A DNA stretch of 64,000 bases, taken from Nitrosophilus alvini (GTDB taxonomy: Bacteria; Campylobacterota; Campylobacteria; Campylobacterales; Nitratiruptoraceae). The notes beneath the pieces were generated by a model. It worked only from the letters and a program-made list of their open reading frames with translations. It was not told the origin of the DNA and did no database searches. Position 1 is the first letter of the stretch, and each line of letters opens with the position of its first letter. This document shows positions 10,793 to 19,661 of the stretch, one piece after another. The position numbers and the translations under genes are program-made. The stretch lies in contig NZ_AP022847.1 of assembly GCF_015100395.1 (NCBI RefSeq), positions 932,501 through 996,500 on the forward strand, written 5' to 3'.

Positions 10793-11320
10793 ATGAAAAA
10801 GTTTTTTGCTATATTGATTATGACCCTCTCTATGATTTATGCATCCGAAAATTTTCCTATAGCTGTACTCGAAACAAACCAGGGTACGATTGAAATCGAA
10901 CTAAGACCTGATATTGCTCCGAAAGCTGTTGAAAATTTCTCAACTCATATAAAGAACGGCTACTATAACGGTATCATTTTTCACAGAGTTATAAAAAACT
11001 TTATGATACAGGGCGGTGACCCTACAGGAACCGGTAGAGGTGGAGAATCTATATGGGGCAAACCCTTTGAAGATGAGTTTGCACCCAATGTTATATTTGA
11101 CAAACCTGGAATAGTAGCAATGGCAAACAGAGGACCAAATACAAATGGAAGCCAGTTTTTTATAACAACAAAACCGACTCCATGGCTTAATGGCGGATAT
11201 ACAATATTTGGCTATGTAAAAAATGGAATGGATGTGGTAAGAAAAATAGAATTTGCCGAAACTGACAGATGGGACAGGCCTATTGAAGATCAGAAAATTT
11301 TAAAAGCATACATAAAATAA
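10793..11320 (+). CDS. Periplasmic peptidyl-prolyl cis-trans isomerase, cyclophilin type
   Basis: This is a cyclophilin fold isomerase exported to the periplasm. A signal peptide with a Lys-Lys start and a hydrophobic core occupies about residues 1-17. The catalytic domain follows, with FHRVIKNFMIQGGD (catalytic Arg), GSQFFIT and a Trp in the PWLNGGYTIFG loop. The length (175 aa) is that of a single-domain enzyme. AAAAGGATTTAT precedes the ATG. A short GC-rich inverted repeat (GCGGCCGC area) sits between ppsA and this gene, so the two may be partly separated transcriptionally. It most resembles PpiA-type proteins, but I give no symbol. Confidence 0.93.
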   Translation: MKKFFAILIMTLSMIYASENFPIAVLETNQGTIEIELRPDIAPKAVENFSTHIKNGYYNGIIFHRVIKNFMIQGGDPTGTGRGGESIWGKPFEDEFAPNVIFDKPGIVAMANRGPNTNGSQFFITTKPTPWLNGGYTIFGYVKNGMDVVRKIEFAETDRWDRPIEDQKILKAYIK

Positions 11321-11327
11321 TATATAC

Positions 11328-11360
11328 AGTCAAAATCATCTGTTTCTGATGGTTTTGACT
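11328..11360. terminator. Bidirectional terminator hairpin
   Basis: AGTCAAAATCATC (11328-11340) pairs with GATGGTTTTGACT (11348-11360), with one G-T pair and a seven-base loop. It sits between the convergent cyclophilin gene and a small membrane protein gene, overlapping the last codons of the latter. Confidence 0.75.
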
Positions 11361-11611
11361 CTCTCATCTTTCTTTTCAAAACATCTGCTTTCAATAACAA
11401 CTATAAAGCGATAGAAAAAGTAAATCATACCCATTATAAAAACTGTTTTGCCGATTATATTCCATTCACTCCAGTACCATGAGAGACTCAAAATAGAAGA
11501 TATCTCATAAAGAAAAATTGTCTGAAGAAAAAGAAAAACAACAGGTGCTATATATCTGCATTCTCTTCTCTCTTTTCCCTCAAATTTTCTGTCAATATTT
11601 TTGTTCGTCAT
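11336..11611 (-). CDS. Small two-span membrane protein of unknown function
   Basis: I do not recognise the family. The protein is 91 aa. It has a charged N-terminus (about residues 1-20, rich in Lys, Arg and Glu), two hydrophobic segments (about 23-43 and 54-72) separated by a short loop with several Trp residues, and a basic C-terminal tail. I use the ATG at 11611. The upstream AGAAAG is only a weak ribosome binding site, and a TTG codon directly before it is an alternative. It is alone on its strand between a terminator and dodecin. Coding is supported by the membrane-protein pattern rather than by homology. Confidence 0.6.
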   Translation of the reverse strand: MTNKNIDRKFEGKERRECRYIAPVVFLFLQTIFLYEISSILSLSWYWSEWNIIGKTVFIMGMIYFFYRFIVVIESRCFEKKDERVKTIRNR

Positions 11612-11749
11612 CAACTTTCTTCATAATTTAAGAATATAAGGTTTAATTATTTTATTGAAAAAAAGTAAATTTAATTCTTAAATAGAAAAGTTTCGTTATA
11701 AAAGATCTTACAGAGAAAAACAGTCAAAAAAGCAAAACGAACAGCACTA

Positions 11750-11956
11750 TTAGTGTTTGACTACAAAAGATATTTTTGCCACTACTCTATATTGTGTTAT
11801 CTTGTTGTCCTCTACTTTTGCACTCATATCTTTTATATAGATCGATTTAATGTCATGGATACTTTTCGATGCTTCATCTATCGCATTTTGAGCCGCATCT
11901 TCCCAACTTTTTTCAGACTGGGAGATGACTTCAATCACCTTTACTACATTAGACAT
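11750..11956 (-). CDS. Dodecin, flavin-storage protein
   Basis: The protein is 68 aa with the dodecin pattern: KVIEVISQSEKSWEDAAQNA, then a strand and helix ending in YRVVAKISFVV. Dodecins assemble into hollow dodecamers that bind riboflavin or FMN and buffer free flavin. The conserved Trp that stacks on the isoalloxazine ring is present (near residue 18). The start has a very strong AAAAGGAGGAAA ribosome binding site, suggesting high expression. It has no operon partner; the genes on either side are on the same strand but separated by more than 100 bases or by a hairpin. Confidence 0.92.
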   Translation of the reverse strand: MSNVVKVIEVISQSEKSWEDAAQNAIDEASKSIHDIKSIYIKDMSAKVEDNKITQYRVVAKISFVVKH

Positions 11957-12025
11957 CTTTTCCTCCTTTTAATTTTTTGTAACAAATACATTATATCATA
12001 TAATAGAACTCTTTAAGTGATAATG

Positions 12026-12050
12026 GACGGAGTAGCATAGCTACTCCGTC
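12026..12050. terminator. Terminator hairpin between dodecin and metE
   Basis: An 11-base perfect stem, GACGGAGTAGC (12026-12036) with GCTACTCCGTC (12040-12050), has a three-base loop. It lies four bases past the metE stop codon on the minus strand, so it most likely ends metE transcripts. Confidence 0.8.
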
Positions 12051-12054
12051 AAAT

Positions 12055-14325
12055 CTAAAGAGTCACGATTTTGGCTCTTATGTTTCTCGTTGCTTTTACC
12101 ATATTTTCAAGTGAAGGGATAACCTCTTCCCATTTTCTGGTCTTAAGGCCACAATCAGGATTTACCCAGAGTTTGGAAGCAGGAAAGACGGATAGTCTAT
12201 CCGCTATCTCTTTTTCCAACTCTTCTACACTAGGGATCCTAGGCGAGTGAATATCATAAACTCCCGCCCCTACCTCTTTTTGGTAGTTGTAGTTTTTAAA
12301 AGCTTCAAGAAGTCTGTTGCCGTTTCTGGCAGTCTCTATTGTTATCACATCGGCATCCATAGCATCAATAGTAGGCATAATATCATTGAAATCACTGTAA
12401 CACATATGCGTATGAATCTGGGTCTCGGGTTTTGCCACAGCAGTAGAGATTTTAAATGCTTCGACTGCAACTCTTTCATATTGAGCTCTGTTTTCGCTTC
12501 TTAACGGATAGCCCTCTTTGAAAGCGGCCTCGTCCACCTGAATAATTTTTATACCGGCATCCTGTAGGTCAGCAACTTCATCCGCAATAGCTAAAGCCAT
12601 CTGTTTATAAACTGTCTCTTTTGGTAAATCATCCCTTACAAATGACCAGTTGAGCATAGTGACAGGGCCTGTGAGCATCCCTTTCATAATTTTTTCGGTC
12701 CTGCTTTGTGCATATGTTATCCACTCCACTGTCATCGGCTTGGGACGGCTAATGTCGCCGAATATGATGGGAGGTTTTACGCATCTGCTGCCATAGCTTT
12801 GAACCCATCCGTTCTGGCTAAACGTTACACCTTCAAGCATCTCGCCGAAATACTCAACCATATCGTTACGTTCGAATTCTCCGTGAACAAGAACATCAAG
12901 TCCCGCCTCTTCCTGGACTTTTACACAGTAGTCTATAAACTCTTTGATTTTCGATTTATATTCCTTTTCACCGATTGCGCCCTCTTTGAAATCTTTTCGG
13001 AGTTTCCTAACTTCTGCAGTCTGCGGAAAACTTCCGATAGTAGTTGTAGGGAGAATCGGATATTTCAAAACTTCGTGCTGAATTTTCAAACGCTGGGGCG
13101 CCGGCATTTGACGCTCTTTTTGAGTATATGTAAGACTCTCCAATCTCTCTTTGACACTCAAAGAGTGAATTTGAACGGAGCTTTTTCTGGTTTTGTTCAC
13201 TTTTCTGTTTTTTAAGTACGGTTCTTCGTCGATACCTAGTGTTTCGCCTCTGTAGAGCTTGTCTATAATACGAAGCTCATCCAGTTTTTCCAGAGCGAAA
13301 CTCAGCCAAGATTTTACATTCTTATCCATCTTCTCTTCATATCTGAGAGTATAGGGGACATGAAGCAAAGAACAACTGCTTGAAACTATCACCTGCTCTT
13401 TTTCAATAGGCAACTTATTTAAAAACTCCACTTTGCCGTCGATATCGCTTACCCATATATTTCTTCCGTCAACAACTCCGGCAATCAACAATTTCCCGCT
13501 TTTTGCGATTTTTTCCACACTGTCAAGATTTTTAGGACCGTATACAAAGTCGAGTCCTATTCCTTTTATATCAGTATTTACCAGAACATCGACCGCTTCG
13601 TTTGCATGTTCGAAATAGGTAGAAACGAATATATCGATATTTCCGGCAATATTTGATAGCTTTGAGTATGCTGATTCCAAAGCTTTCAACATCTTTTTCG
13701 AAGGGTCTTTGACAAGAGCGGGTTCATCAAACTGAACAGTTATATTTTTATCGAGTCTGGAAATCGTTCTTAAAATTTCTGCATAGATTTCTACCGCACT
13801 CTCAAGCTCGTCCAAAGGATCATTCCCTTTTGTACCTCTTGCAAAATCTAAAAAAGTTACAGGTCCTATCAGGTTTATTTTTGTCTTTATACCGTTCTCT
13901 TTTGCTTCCGTATATTCAGAAACTATTTTTTCCGTATTAGGGCTGAATTTTTGTCCAGGCTCAATTTCAGGCACAAAATAGTGATAGTTGGTATTGAGCC
14001 ATTTTGTCATTGCCAGAGCTTTATGCTTACTGTCTCCTCTTGCCATTGCAAAATACCTCTCAAAGGAATCTTCGATATCTCTGTATCTTGCAGGTTCGGC
14101 TCCCATCATAACAATAGTATCTATCATCAGATCGTAAAAACTGAAATCATTGCTCGATATATAGTCGATACCGGCATCTTTTTGATAGTTCCAGTGTCTT
14201 ATTCTAAGCTCTTTTGCCGTTTTTTGAAGCTCATCTCTGTTTATATTTTTATTCCAGTAGTTTTCAAGCGCTTTTTTAAGTTCTCTTTGTTCTCCTATTC
14301 TTGGAAAACCGTGAATATATCTCAT
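12055..14325 (-). CDS. metE: Cobalamin-independent methionine synthase
   Basis: MetE transfers the methyl group from methyl-tetrahydrofolate (polyglutamate) to homocysteine without B12. At 756 aa it has the duplicated barrel structure. The C-terminal catalytic half carries TTIGSFPQT, the zinc ligands in HTHMCYSDF (His and Cys) and the final Cys in NPDCGLKTR. The start at 14325 follows AATGGAGGAGAAT. Longer in-frame extensions run into the neighbouring gene and are unlikely. It ends at a strong hairpin. No SAM or B12 riboswitch is visible in the 16-base gap upstream. The gene follows a ruvX-linked ORF and could be read from it. Confidence 0.97.
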   Translation of the reverse strand: MRYIHGFPRIGEQRELKKALENYWNKNINRDELQKTAKELRIRHWNYQKDAGIDYISSNDFSFYDLMIDTIVMMGAEPARYRDIEDSFERYFAMARGDSKHKALAMTKWLNTNYHYFVPEIEPGQKFSPNTEKIVSEYTEAKENGIKTKINLIGPVTFLDFARGTKGNDPLDELESAVEIYAEILRTISRLDKNITVQFDEPALVKDPSKKMLKALESAYSKLSNIAGNIDIFVSTYFEHANEAVDVLVNTDIKGIGLDFVYGPKNLDSVEKIAKSGKLLIAGVVDGRNIWVSDIDGKVEFLNKLPIEKEQVIVSSSCSLLHVPYTLRYEEKMDKNVKSWLSFALEKLDELRIIDKLYRGETLGIDEEPYLKNRKVNKTRKSSVQIHSLSVKERLESLTYTQKERQMPAPQRLKIQHEVLKYPILPTTTIGSFPQTAEVRKLRKDFKEGAIGEKEYKSKIKEFIDYCVKVQEEAGLDVLVHGEFERNDMVEYFGEMLEGVTFSQNGWVQSYGSRCVKPPIIFGDISRPKPMTVEWITYAQSRTEKIMKGMLTGPVTMLNWSFVRDDLPKETVYKQMALAIADEVADLQDAGIKIIQVDEAAFKEGYPLRSENRAQYERVAVEAFKISTAVAKPETQIHTHMCYSDFNDIMPTIDAMDADVITIETARNGNRLLEAFKNYNYQKEVGAGVYDIHSPRIPSVEELEKEIADRLSVFPASKLWVNPDCGLKTRKWEEVIPSLENMVKATRNIRAKIVTL

Positions 14326-14341
14326 ATTCTCCTCCATTATT

Positions 14342-14701
14342 TTAATTTTTAACAAGTGAAAAAGTGAAAAGAAAAAATTTTAATGGAGGTGCAAGTCCTG
14401 TTTTTGTTTTTCTGCAGGGACAGATAGGGGGTTTTTTGATTTTAGAGAGTTTTAAAGCACGGTGGGCTTTACAGGTAAAAAAAAGATTGCAATAACAAGG
14501 TTTTCTTGAGACAAATGAAAAAAGCCCGGGCGGATCGTTTAGAAGCTCTTCAATATCTTCTTCGCCGCTTTTGCAGTAGTTTTGCAATATATAAATATAT
14601 CTTCTTGCTTTTGAAAAAAGTGCAGCAATTTTCTTTTCGCTTACCGTAGCCTGAATGGCAGCAAGTGAAAAATATTTTCCTTTAAATCCGCGTGCAATCA
14701 T
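14342..14701 (-). CDS. Unknown Cys-rich 119-aa protein coupled to ruvX
   Basis: I do not recognise this protein. Its ATG overlaps the ruvX stop codon (ATGA), a typical sign of translational coupling, so I start it at 14701 rather than at upstream codons in the same frame. The N-terminal half (about residues 1-60) is predicted helical and basic. The second half contains CYCNLFFTC and CPC, which could bind a metal. The last 20 residues are encoded by a simple, A-rich sequence containing GTGAAAAAGTGAAAAG and may not be functional. The reading frame may therefore be real only in its first part. Confidence 0.5.
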   Translation of the reverse strand: MIARGFKGKYFSLAAIQATVSEKKIAALFSKARRYIYILQNYCKSGEEDIEELLNDPPGLFSFVSRKPCYCNLFFTCKAHRALKLSKIKKPPICPCRKTKTGLAPPLKFFLFTFSLVKN

Positions 14702-15093
14702 TTTCTGTTTTCTTCCAGCCATCTCTCAAGTATAATCTGTGCAGCAAGAGAATCGATCCTGCCGTCTCTTTTTTGTTTAATTATACCGCGTGTACGCTCC
14801 AGCGCCTCTTTGCTTGAAAAGCTCTCATCTTGATAATAGACTTTTCCGTCAAAATCAAGCAATGATGCAAAATGGTGAGCTCTTTTTCTCATCTCCTCCT
14901 CGCTGCTCCCTCCAACAGGTACTCCTACAATCAGTATATCAATTTCGTACTCTTTTAAAATTCGGCTCACATCGGCTGCAGCCTGCTTTCTGTTCTTTCT
15001 TAATACCGCTTTTAGAGGTAGTACAATCTTTCCGTCAGGTGATATAGCTATGCCTATCCTTTTAAGACCTATATCGATTGCCGCTGCCTTCAC
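14698..15093 (-). CDS. ruvX: Holliday junction resolvase-like / pre-16S rRNA nuclease RuvX (YqgF)
   Basis: This is a RNase H-fold nuclease of the YqgF family, thought to finish the 5' end of 16S rRNA. At 131 aa it is the normal size. It has the N-terminal AIDIGLKRIGIAISPDG motif (first catalytic Asp), VGVPVGGSS, the DESFSSKEA segment and the C-terminal D-S-L-A-A-Q-I-I-L motif with the last acidic residue. It lies 42 bases downstream of mnmE and overlaps the next ORF by four bases, so it probably belongs to the long rpmH-mnmE transcription unit. Confidence 0.93.
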   Translation of the reverse strand: MKAAAIDIGLKRIGIAISPDGKIVLPLKAVLRKNRKQAAADVSRILKEYEIDILIVGVPVGGSSEEEMRKRAHHFASLLDFDGKVYYQDESFSSKEALERTRGIIKQKRDGRIDSLAAQIILERWLEENRK

Positions 15094-15135
15094 TTTTAAA
15101 ATCTCCTCGAAAAGGCCGTATAAACACGGTTTGAT

Positions 15136-16485
15136 CTATTTGCCAAGACAAAATTCACCGAACATTTTGTCCAGAAGCTCACTTGAAGCCATGGGTCTGG
15201 TTATGGATGCAATAGCTTTTATAGCATCGTTTATATGATATGCAAATATCTCCAGCTCCTGACGCGAAAGAGGTTCTATTGCATCCAAAACCGCTTTTGA
15301 AGCCTCTTCGACCGCTTTTATCTGTCTGCTCGATACCAAAAGTATCTCTTCTGTCGAAGAATAGGTGCTAAGTATCTTTTCCATTTTTTCAACAAGAGGT
15401 TTTATATCTTTTTTCGCACTAATTTTTAGAGGTTCAAATTTTTCTATCAATCTCTCATCAAATTTCTGCTTAAGATCACATTTGTTTATAACTGCGATTA
15501 TATCTTTTTTATCTTCGTATTTTTCCAAAAGCTCAATTATTTTCATATCTTCGCTAGAAGCCTTACTGCTGCCATCAAACATGGCTATAACGATATCTGA
15601 CTCTTCAATTGCTCTGATGCTTCGTTCTATTCCGATTTTTTCTATTTCGTCTTTGGCTTCTCTGATGCCGGCAGTATCAACTATTCGTGCAAGATGCGTG
15701 CCTATTTTTATACTTTCTTCTATTGTATCTCTGGTAGTTCCTGCAATTTCGCTTACAATTGCTCTCTCGTAACTGAGCAATGCATTTAGAAGCGAGCTTT
15801 TGCCGGCATTGGGCTTTCCTATTATGGAGACTTTGAAACCTTCAAGCAGCCCTGCTCTTCTTCTGCTTGCTTCAACTGTTTTTTCTAATTTTTCGCCTAT
15901 ATCTTTCAACTGACTCTCTATACGCTCAATCATATCTTCAGGAAGATCCTCTTCAGCATAGTCGATATTTACTTCCGTATATGCCAATATTCTGATAAGA
16001 TCTTCTCTTATATTTTCTACAAAATCTTTAAGCTCACCTTTAAGCTGCCTTGCAAGAATTTTTGCGGCATCTTCGCTTCTGGCCTCTATAATCTTTGCAA
16101 TAGCTTCCGCTTCGGTCAGATCTATTCTGCCGCCTAAAAACGCTCTTTTAGAAAATTCTCCTGGATTTGCAAGTCTCGCTCCGAGATTCAGCACTTCGTT
16201 TAAAATCCTATTTGCAACGACAACTCCTCCGTGACACTGAAACTCAACAACATCTTCGGTTGTAAAAGAGTGCGGGGCTTTGAAGTAGATAATGATGGCT
16301 TCGTCTATTATTTCATCATGACTGTCATAAAGAGTGGCTAGCGTAGCAAATCTAGGCTTGAAATCTCTCTTTTTCGATAATTTTTCTGCAATCGGAAGTG
16401 CGTTACTGCCGCTGACTCTTACAATAGCTATAGATCCGATACCGTGTGCAGTCGCAATAGCGGCTATTGTATCATTGCTGTCCAT
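15136..16485 (-). CDS. mnmE: tRNA uridine-5-carboxymethylaminomethyl modification GTPase MnmE
   Basis: With MnmG, MnmE modifies the wobble U34 of certain tRNAs. It has an N-terminal formyl-tetrahydrofolate binding domain, helices flanking an inserted G domain (about residues 210-370, with GKPNAGKSS, GTTRDT, DTAGI and NKCD), and the C-terminal FCLGK whose Cys is conserved. The length (449 aa) is normal. I start at the ATG at 16485, giving MDSNDTIAAIAT. A GTG six codons earlier is possible. The start overlaps the end of jag by 14 bases, as part of the conserved rpmH-rnpA-yidD-yidC-jag-mnmE cluster. Confidence 0.97.
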   Translation of the reverse strand: MDSNDTIAAIATAHGIGSIAIVRVSGSNALPIAEKLSKKRDFKPRFATLATLYDSHDEIIDEAIIIYFKAPHSFTTEDVVEFQCHGGVVVANRILNEVLNLGARLANPGEFSKRAFLGGRIDLTEAEAIAKIIEARSEDAAKILARQLKGELKDFVENIREDLIRILAYTEVNIDYAEEDLPEDMIERIESQLKDIGEKLEKTVEASRRRAGLLEGFKVSIIGKPNAGKSSLLNALLSYERAIVSEIAGTTRDTIEESIKIGTHLARIVDTAGIREAKDEIEKIGIERSIRAIEESDIVIAMFDGSSKASSEDMKIIELLEKYEDKKDIIAVINKCDLKQKFDERLIEKFEPLKISAKKDIKPLVEKMEKILSTYSSTEEILLVSSRQIKAVEEASKAVLDAIEPLSRQELEIFAYHINDAIKAIASITRPMASSELLDKMFGEFCLGK

Positions 16486-17389
16486 TCTTTTTGTTAAATT
16501 CACTTACAAGAATGAATTTATCTCCGTTTCTGTTTGTTCTTATAGCCACATATTTTTCCGGAAATTCACTTCTAAGCTCTCTTAATGCTATCTGTACAAG
16601 TACACCGTCAAGAGGCTTTGTCTGACCTTTACCCTCTTTTTTGATATTTTCTATAAGAGGTTTGAGATAGTTTCTTATCATCTCTTCCTGCGTTTTTAGA
16701 AACTCTGCGATTTCAAGTCTTATTTGAAGGTCATATTTTGAATTTATCCAATTAAAAAGAATATAAGAGAGTGCTTTGTATCTGTACCCCTCTTTTCCTA
16801 TAAGCAATGCGGCATCTTTTCCGTTAAATTCTATTAAAACCGTTTTTTCATCATATGGAGTTACGGTGATTTTATCTATCTCAAAACAGGCTTGTTTAAA
16901 TAGTGAATTTATATCATCTTCTATCTCTTGCGCAATATCATTTATAGTTTTTGTCTCTTTGTAAAAATCTTCAAACATATCATTTTTTATCACGGGTGGT
17001 TGTCTCTTTATCTCTTTTTTCTCAATAAGAGGTTTTTCACCTTCGGCTTTAAGACTTTTAGCAGGCTTTTGGATTTTCTCGGCAGCTCTTTTTACTTCTG
17101 CCACTCTTTTTTCAGTCTTTGGTTTTTGTTCACTTTTACGAATCTCCTCTGCTGTTTTGGCTTTTATCTCTTCTTTTTTCAAAACAGGAGATTCTTCGCT
17201 CTTTTGCTCTTCTTTCTTTTCGGTTTTACATTTTGCAAGAATTATTGCATTCTTTTTGCCAAAGCCCAAAAAACCTTTTGAAGGATTCTGTATTATCTCT
17301 ACTTCAAGTTCCATAATGGAGCAACCTAATTCCTGAGCTGCTTTTGAATACGCTTCTTTTAAAGTTGGTGCCTCTATTTTTTTAGTCAT
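16472..17389 (-). CDS. jag: Jag / KhpB-like RNA-binding protein
   Basis: This is a cytoplasmic RNA-binding protein encoded next to yidC in many bacteria. The Jag N-terminal domain (about residues 1-50, with LGCSIMELE and GFLGFGKK) is followed by a long Lys/Glu-rich linker (about 60-150). A KH domain (AALLIGKEGYRYKAL near 205) and a C-terminal R3H-like region come last. The start at 17389 has an AAAGGAAAGCC ribosome binding site and overlaps the yidC stop by eight bases. The linker is low-complexity and probably disordered. The family is linked to cell elongation and envelope regulation in other bacteria; the role here is inferred. Confidence 0.9.
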   Translation of the reverse strand: MTKKIEAPTLKEAYSKAAQELGCSIMELEVEIIQNPSKGFLGFGKKNAIILAKCKTEKKEEQKSEESPVLKKEEIKAKTAEEIRKSEQKPKTEKRVAEVKRAAEKIQKPAKSLKAEGEKPLIEKKEIKRQPPVIKNDMFEDFYKETKTINDIAQEIEDDINSLFKQACFEIDKITVTPYDEKTVLIEFNGKDAALLIGKEGYRYKALSYILFNWINSKYDLQIRLEIAEFLKTQEEMIRNYLKPLIENIKKEGKGQTKPLDGVLVQIALRELRSEFPEKYVAIRTNRNGDKFILVSEFNKKNGQQ

Positions 17390-18968
17390 GGCTTTCCTTT
17401 GAAACCTTCTTCCTCGCTTCAAACATCTTGTTGACAATGATCTGCTGTATAATTGAAAGTACATTATTAACAAACCAATACAGCGTCAAACCAGCAGGGA
17501 ATGTTACAAAGAAGAATGTAAATATCAACGGAAGATATTTAAATATTTTCTCCTGCATCGGGTCTGTAAAGTTGGTCGGTGTTATTCTTTGGTGTATATA
17601 CATACTTGCACCCATCAGTATCGGCAGGATGAAATATGGATCCATTACCGACAAATCATGTATCCAGAGTATCCAAGGTGCACCTTTGAGCTCTATAGCG
17701 TTTAATAAAACTCTATATATCGCAAAGAAAACTGGGATCTGAAGCAAAAGAGGCAGACATCCGCCCATAGGATTTGCGCCGTGCTTTTTGTATAGCTGCA
17801 TCATATGGGCATTCATTTTCTGCGGATCGCCTTTATATTTTTGCTGAATCTCTTTTATCTTCGGTGAAAGTTCTTTAAGCTTTTGCATAGAGATCATTCC
17901 CTTGAACGTTAAAGGGAAAAGAACTATTCTAATAAGAATAGTAATAACAACAATTGCCCATCCCCAGTTCCCAACCGCATTATAGATATAAAGTAGTATT
18001 TTGAAAATCGGTTTTGCTATGAAAGTGAAAAATCCGTACTCTATAACAGAGGTAAGTTCTGGATTTATACTCTTTAGAAGATTGTACTCTTTGGGACCTA
18101 TAAAACCACCGGCTTTAAAATCTTTACCACCTTCCACAAAAATAATGGGATTTTCTTCTTCATCTTTTGAAATAATCACATTGAGTCCGTTTTTCAAATC
18201 ATAGAAAAAAGTCGTATAATATCTATCAACTGCAGCAGCGATTTTGGCTTTTCTAAAACTCTCAGTTCCTTTTGCATCTCCGTCATCTATCATTGTGATG
18301 GTGTCATCAGCTTCTTTTATAAGAGCGCCGTGAAAAGTATATCCGTCAACTCTTACATTTGGTCTAAAGCCCGGAGATATAAAGTATTTGCTGTTATTTT
18401 GAAGTTCTACATATAGATCATAGTGACCGTCAGGATATATTTTTATCCTCTTTCTTACCTCTTCGCCGGAGAGTTTTTGAACAAGAGTAACTTCCACAGG
18501 CTCGTCTTTTATGGTAACACTCTTTTTATCGGCAGAGTAATGTACTTTAAAAGCTTCGCTGTTTAGATTCTCATCTACAAATCTTATCTCTAACGGTTTA
18601 GGAAGTTTTTTCTGATCAAAAAGTTTTATAAATTCGCCGTTTTCTGTTTTGAATTTTTTATCTTTCAAAATAACCTGAGAAACTCTTCCCAACGAATCGA
18701 TTTCCATCTTAAAATGTTTTGAATCAATTTCTACAAGCTTTTTGGCTGAGGATGAAGAGGATTTATTGGAAATATTTGTATTTTCCGTACTTTTAGACAC
18801 TGTTTTGCTGATATTTTGATTTGGAGCTTCTATCTGTTTTGTCTGTTCGGTTTTCGTTTCGTTTTTGGAACTGGAAAGATTTTCTTTTGGCATGAAAAAA
18901 TAGTCATATGCCAAAAATACCCCCAAAGATAAAACTGTAGCCAAAACAACTCTTTGATTAGCACTCAT
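17382..18968 (-). CDS. yidC: Membrane protein insertase YidC
   Basis: YidC inserts and folds inner-membrane proteins, with or without SecYEG. At 528 aa it is the long Gram-negative form. It has an N-terminal anchor (about residues 6-22), a Ser/Asn/Lys-rich linker, the large periplasmic beta domain (about 70-310), and five C-terminal membrane segments. These include LFPLTFKGMISMQKL, whose positively charged groove follows, and GGCLPLLLQIPVF. The ATG at 18968 begins two bases after the yidD stop. The upstream frame overlaps yidD and is not used. jag follows with an eight-base overlap. Confidence 0.97.
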   Translation of the reverse strand: MSANQRVVLATVLSLGVFLAYDYFFMPKENLSSSKNETKTEQTKQIEAPNQNISKTVSKSTENTNISNKSSSSSAKKLVEIDSKHFKMEIDSLGRVSQVILKDKKFKTENGEFIKLFDQKKLPKPLEIRFVDENLNSEAFKVHYSADKKSVTIKDEPVEVTLVQKLSGEEVRKRIKIYPDGHYDLYVELQNNSKYFISPGFRPNVRVDGYTFHGALIKEADDTITMIDDGDAKGTESFRKAKIAAAVDRYYTTFFYDLKNGLNVIISKDEEENPIIFVEGGKDFKAGGFIGPKEYNLLKSINPELTSVIEYGFFTFIAKPIFKILLYIYNAVGNWGWAIVVITILIRIVLFPLTFKGMISMQKLKELSPKIKEIQQKYKGDPQKMNAHMMQLYKKHGANPMGGCLPLLLQIPVFFAIYRVLLNAIELKGAPWILWIHDLSVMDPYFILPILMGASMYIHQRITPTNFTDPMQEKIFKYLPLIFTFFFVTFPAGLTLYWFVNNVLSIIQQIIVNKMFEARKKVSKESHD

Positions 18969-18972
18969 TTTT

Positions 18973-19332
18973 TCAAACACGTTGCTGCCTTTGATCTTTA
19001 GTTTCAAATTCTTTAAAATTTTTTATCACAAAAAAAAGGTTTTTACTCCTCTTTTTGGGAACCAGCCAGTAAAGAATTTTCATCTCTTTGTTATATTTTG
19101 AAATCTTATCAATTTTTCTGTATACAACCGGATAGTCTATTCCTCCGGGAAACAGCTGGTTGCATCTAAGTATCCTGAGTACAATTGCAACAACTGCAAA
19201 AACAGGATTATTGGTTTCTATCTCCCATTTGGCATACTCCGAACATGTCGGATAATATCTGCAGCTTCCGGGAGAGATAAGAGAAAAAAATCTCTGATAA
19301 ATTTTTATCAAAGATATGAAAACTCTTCTCAT
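18973..19332 (-). CDS. yidD: Membrane protein insertion efficiency factor YidD
   Basis: YidD is a small membrane-associated protein that assists YidC-dependent insertion. The family signature SPGSCRYYPTCSEYA and the later CNQLFPGGIDYP are both present, with the conserved Cys residues. An amphipathic N-terminal helix (residues 1-18) would bind the membrane. At 119 aa it is longer than the typical 70-85, with a basic C-terminal extension reaching into the yidC leader. The ATG overlaps the rnpA stop codon by four bases (ATGA). Confidence 0.95.
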   Translation of the reverse strand: MRRVFISLIKIYQRFFSLISPGSCRYYPTCSEYAKWEIETNNPVFAVVAIVLRILRCNQLFPGGIDYPVVYRKIDKISKYNKEMKILYWLVPKKRSKNLFFVIKNFKEFETKDQRQQRV

Positions 19333-19661
19333 ATCTTTTCCAAAAGTTTTTCTCGTTTTAAGATATTTTCAAAGCTTTGTCTGAGCTTTGAAAAATCTGC
19401 TTCCAAAAGTGCGCTTTTGGCGACAAGTATATACATACCGTTTTTGAGATTGTCACTATATTGGGCAAAAAGGGCTCTTAGTCTTCTTTTTGCCCGATTC
19501 CTTTTTACTGCGCTTCCAACCTTTTTACTCGCTACAAAACCGACTTTTTTCTTTCCGTTCTCTTTATAAAAGAGAACGAAATAGCGAGTATGGCAGCTTT
19601 TACCTTTTTTATAGATAAAGTTAAATTCACCGCTTGTTTTAAGCGGTTCGTACTCTTTTAT
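19329..19661 (-). CDS. rnpA: Ribonuclease P protein component
   Basis: RnpA is the protein cofactor of RNase P, which trims the 5' ends of tRNAs. The frame encodes about 110 aa with the expected [14 protein letters not shown] start region, [21 protein letters not shown] (the RNR signature) and a typical C-terminal helix. No ATG, GTG or TTG occurs in frame anywhere upstream of the conserved domain. The coordinates given begin at an ATA that overlaps the rpmH stop (ATAA). A better alternative is ATT at 19670, nine bases after AAAAGG. It sits between rpmH and yidD in the usual order, overlapping yidD by ATGA. Confidence 0.9.
   Translation of the reverse strand: MKEYEPLKTSGEFNFIYKKGKSCHTRYFVLFYKENGKKKVGFVASKKVGSAVKRNRAKRRLRALFAQYSDNLKNGMYILVAKSALLEADFSKLRQSFENILKREKLLEKI

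Noticed and set aside
12716-12726. DnaA-box-like TTATCCACT
   Set aside because: It is a single site inside the metE coding sequence, with no cluster of boxes, no AT-rich unwinding region and no dnaA, so it is not an origin.
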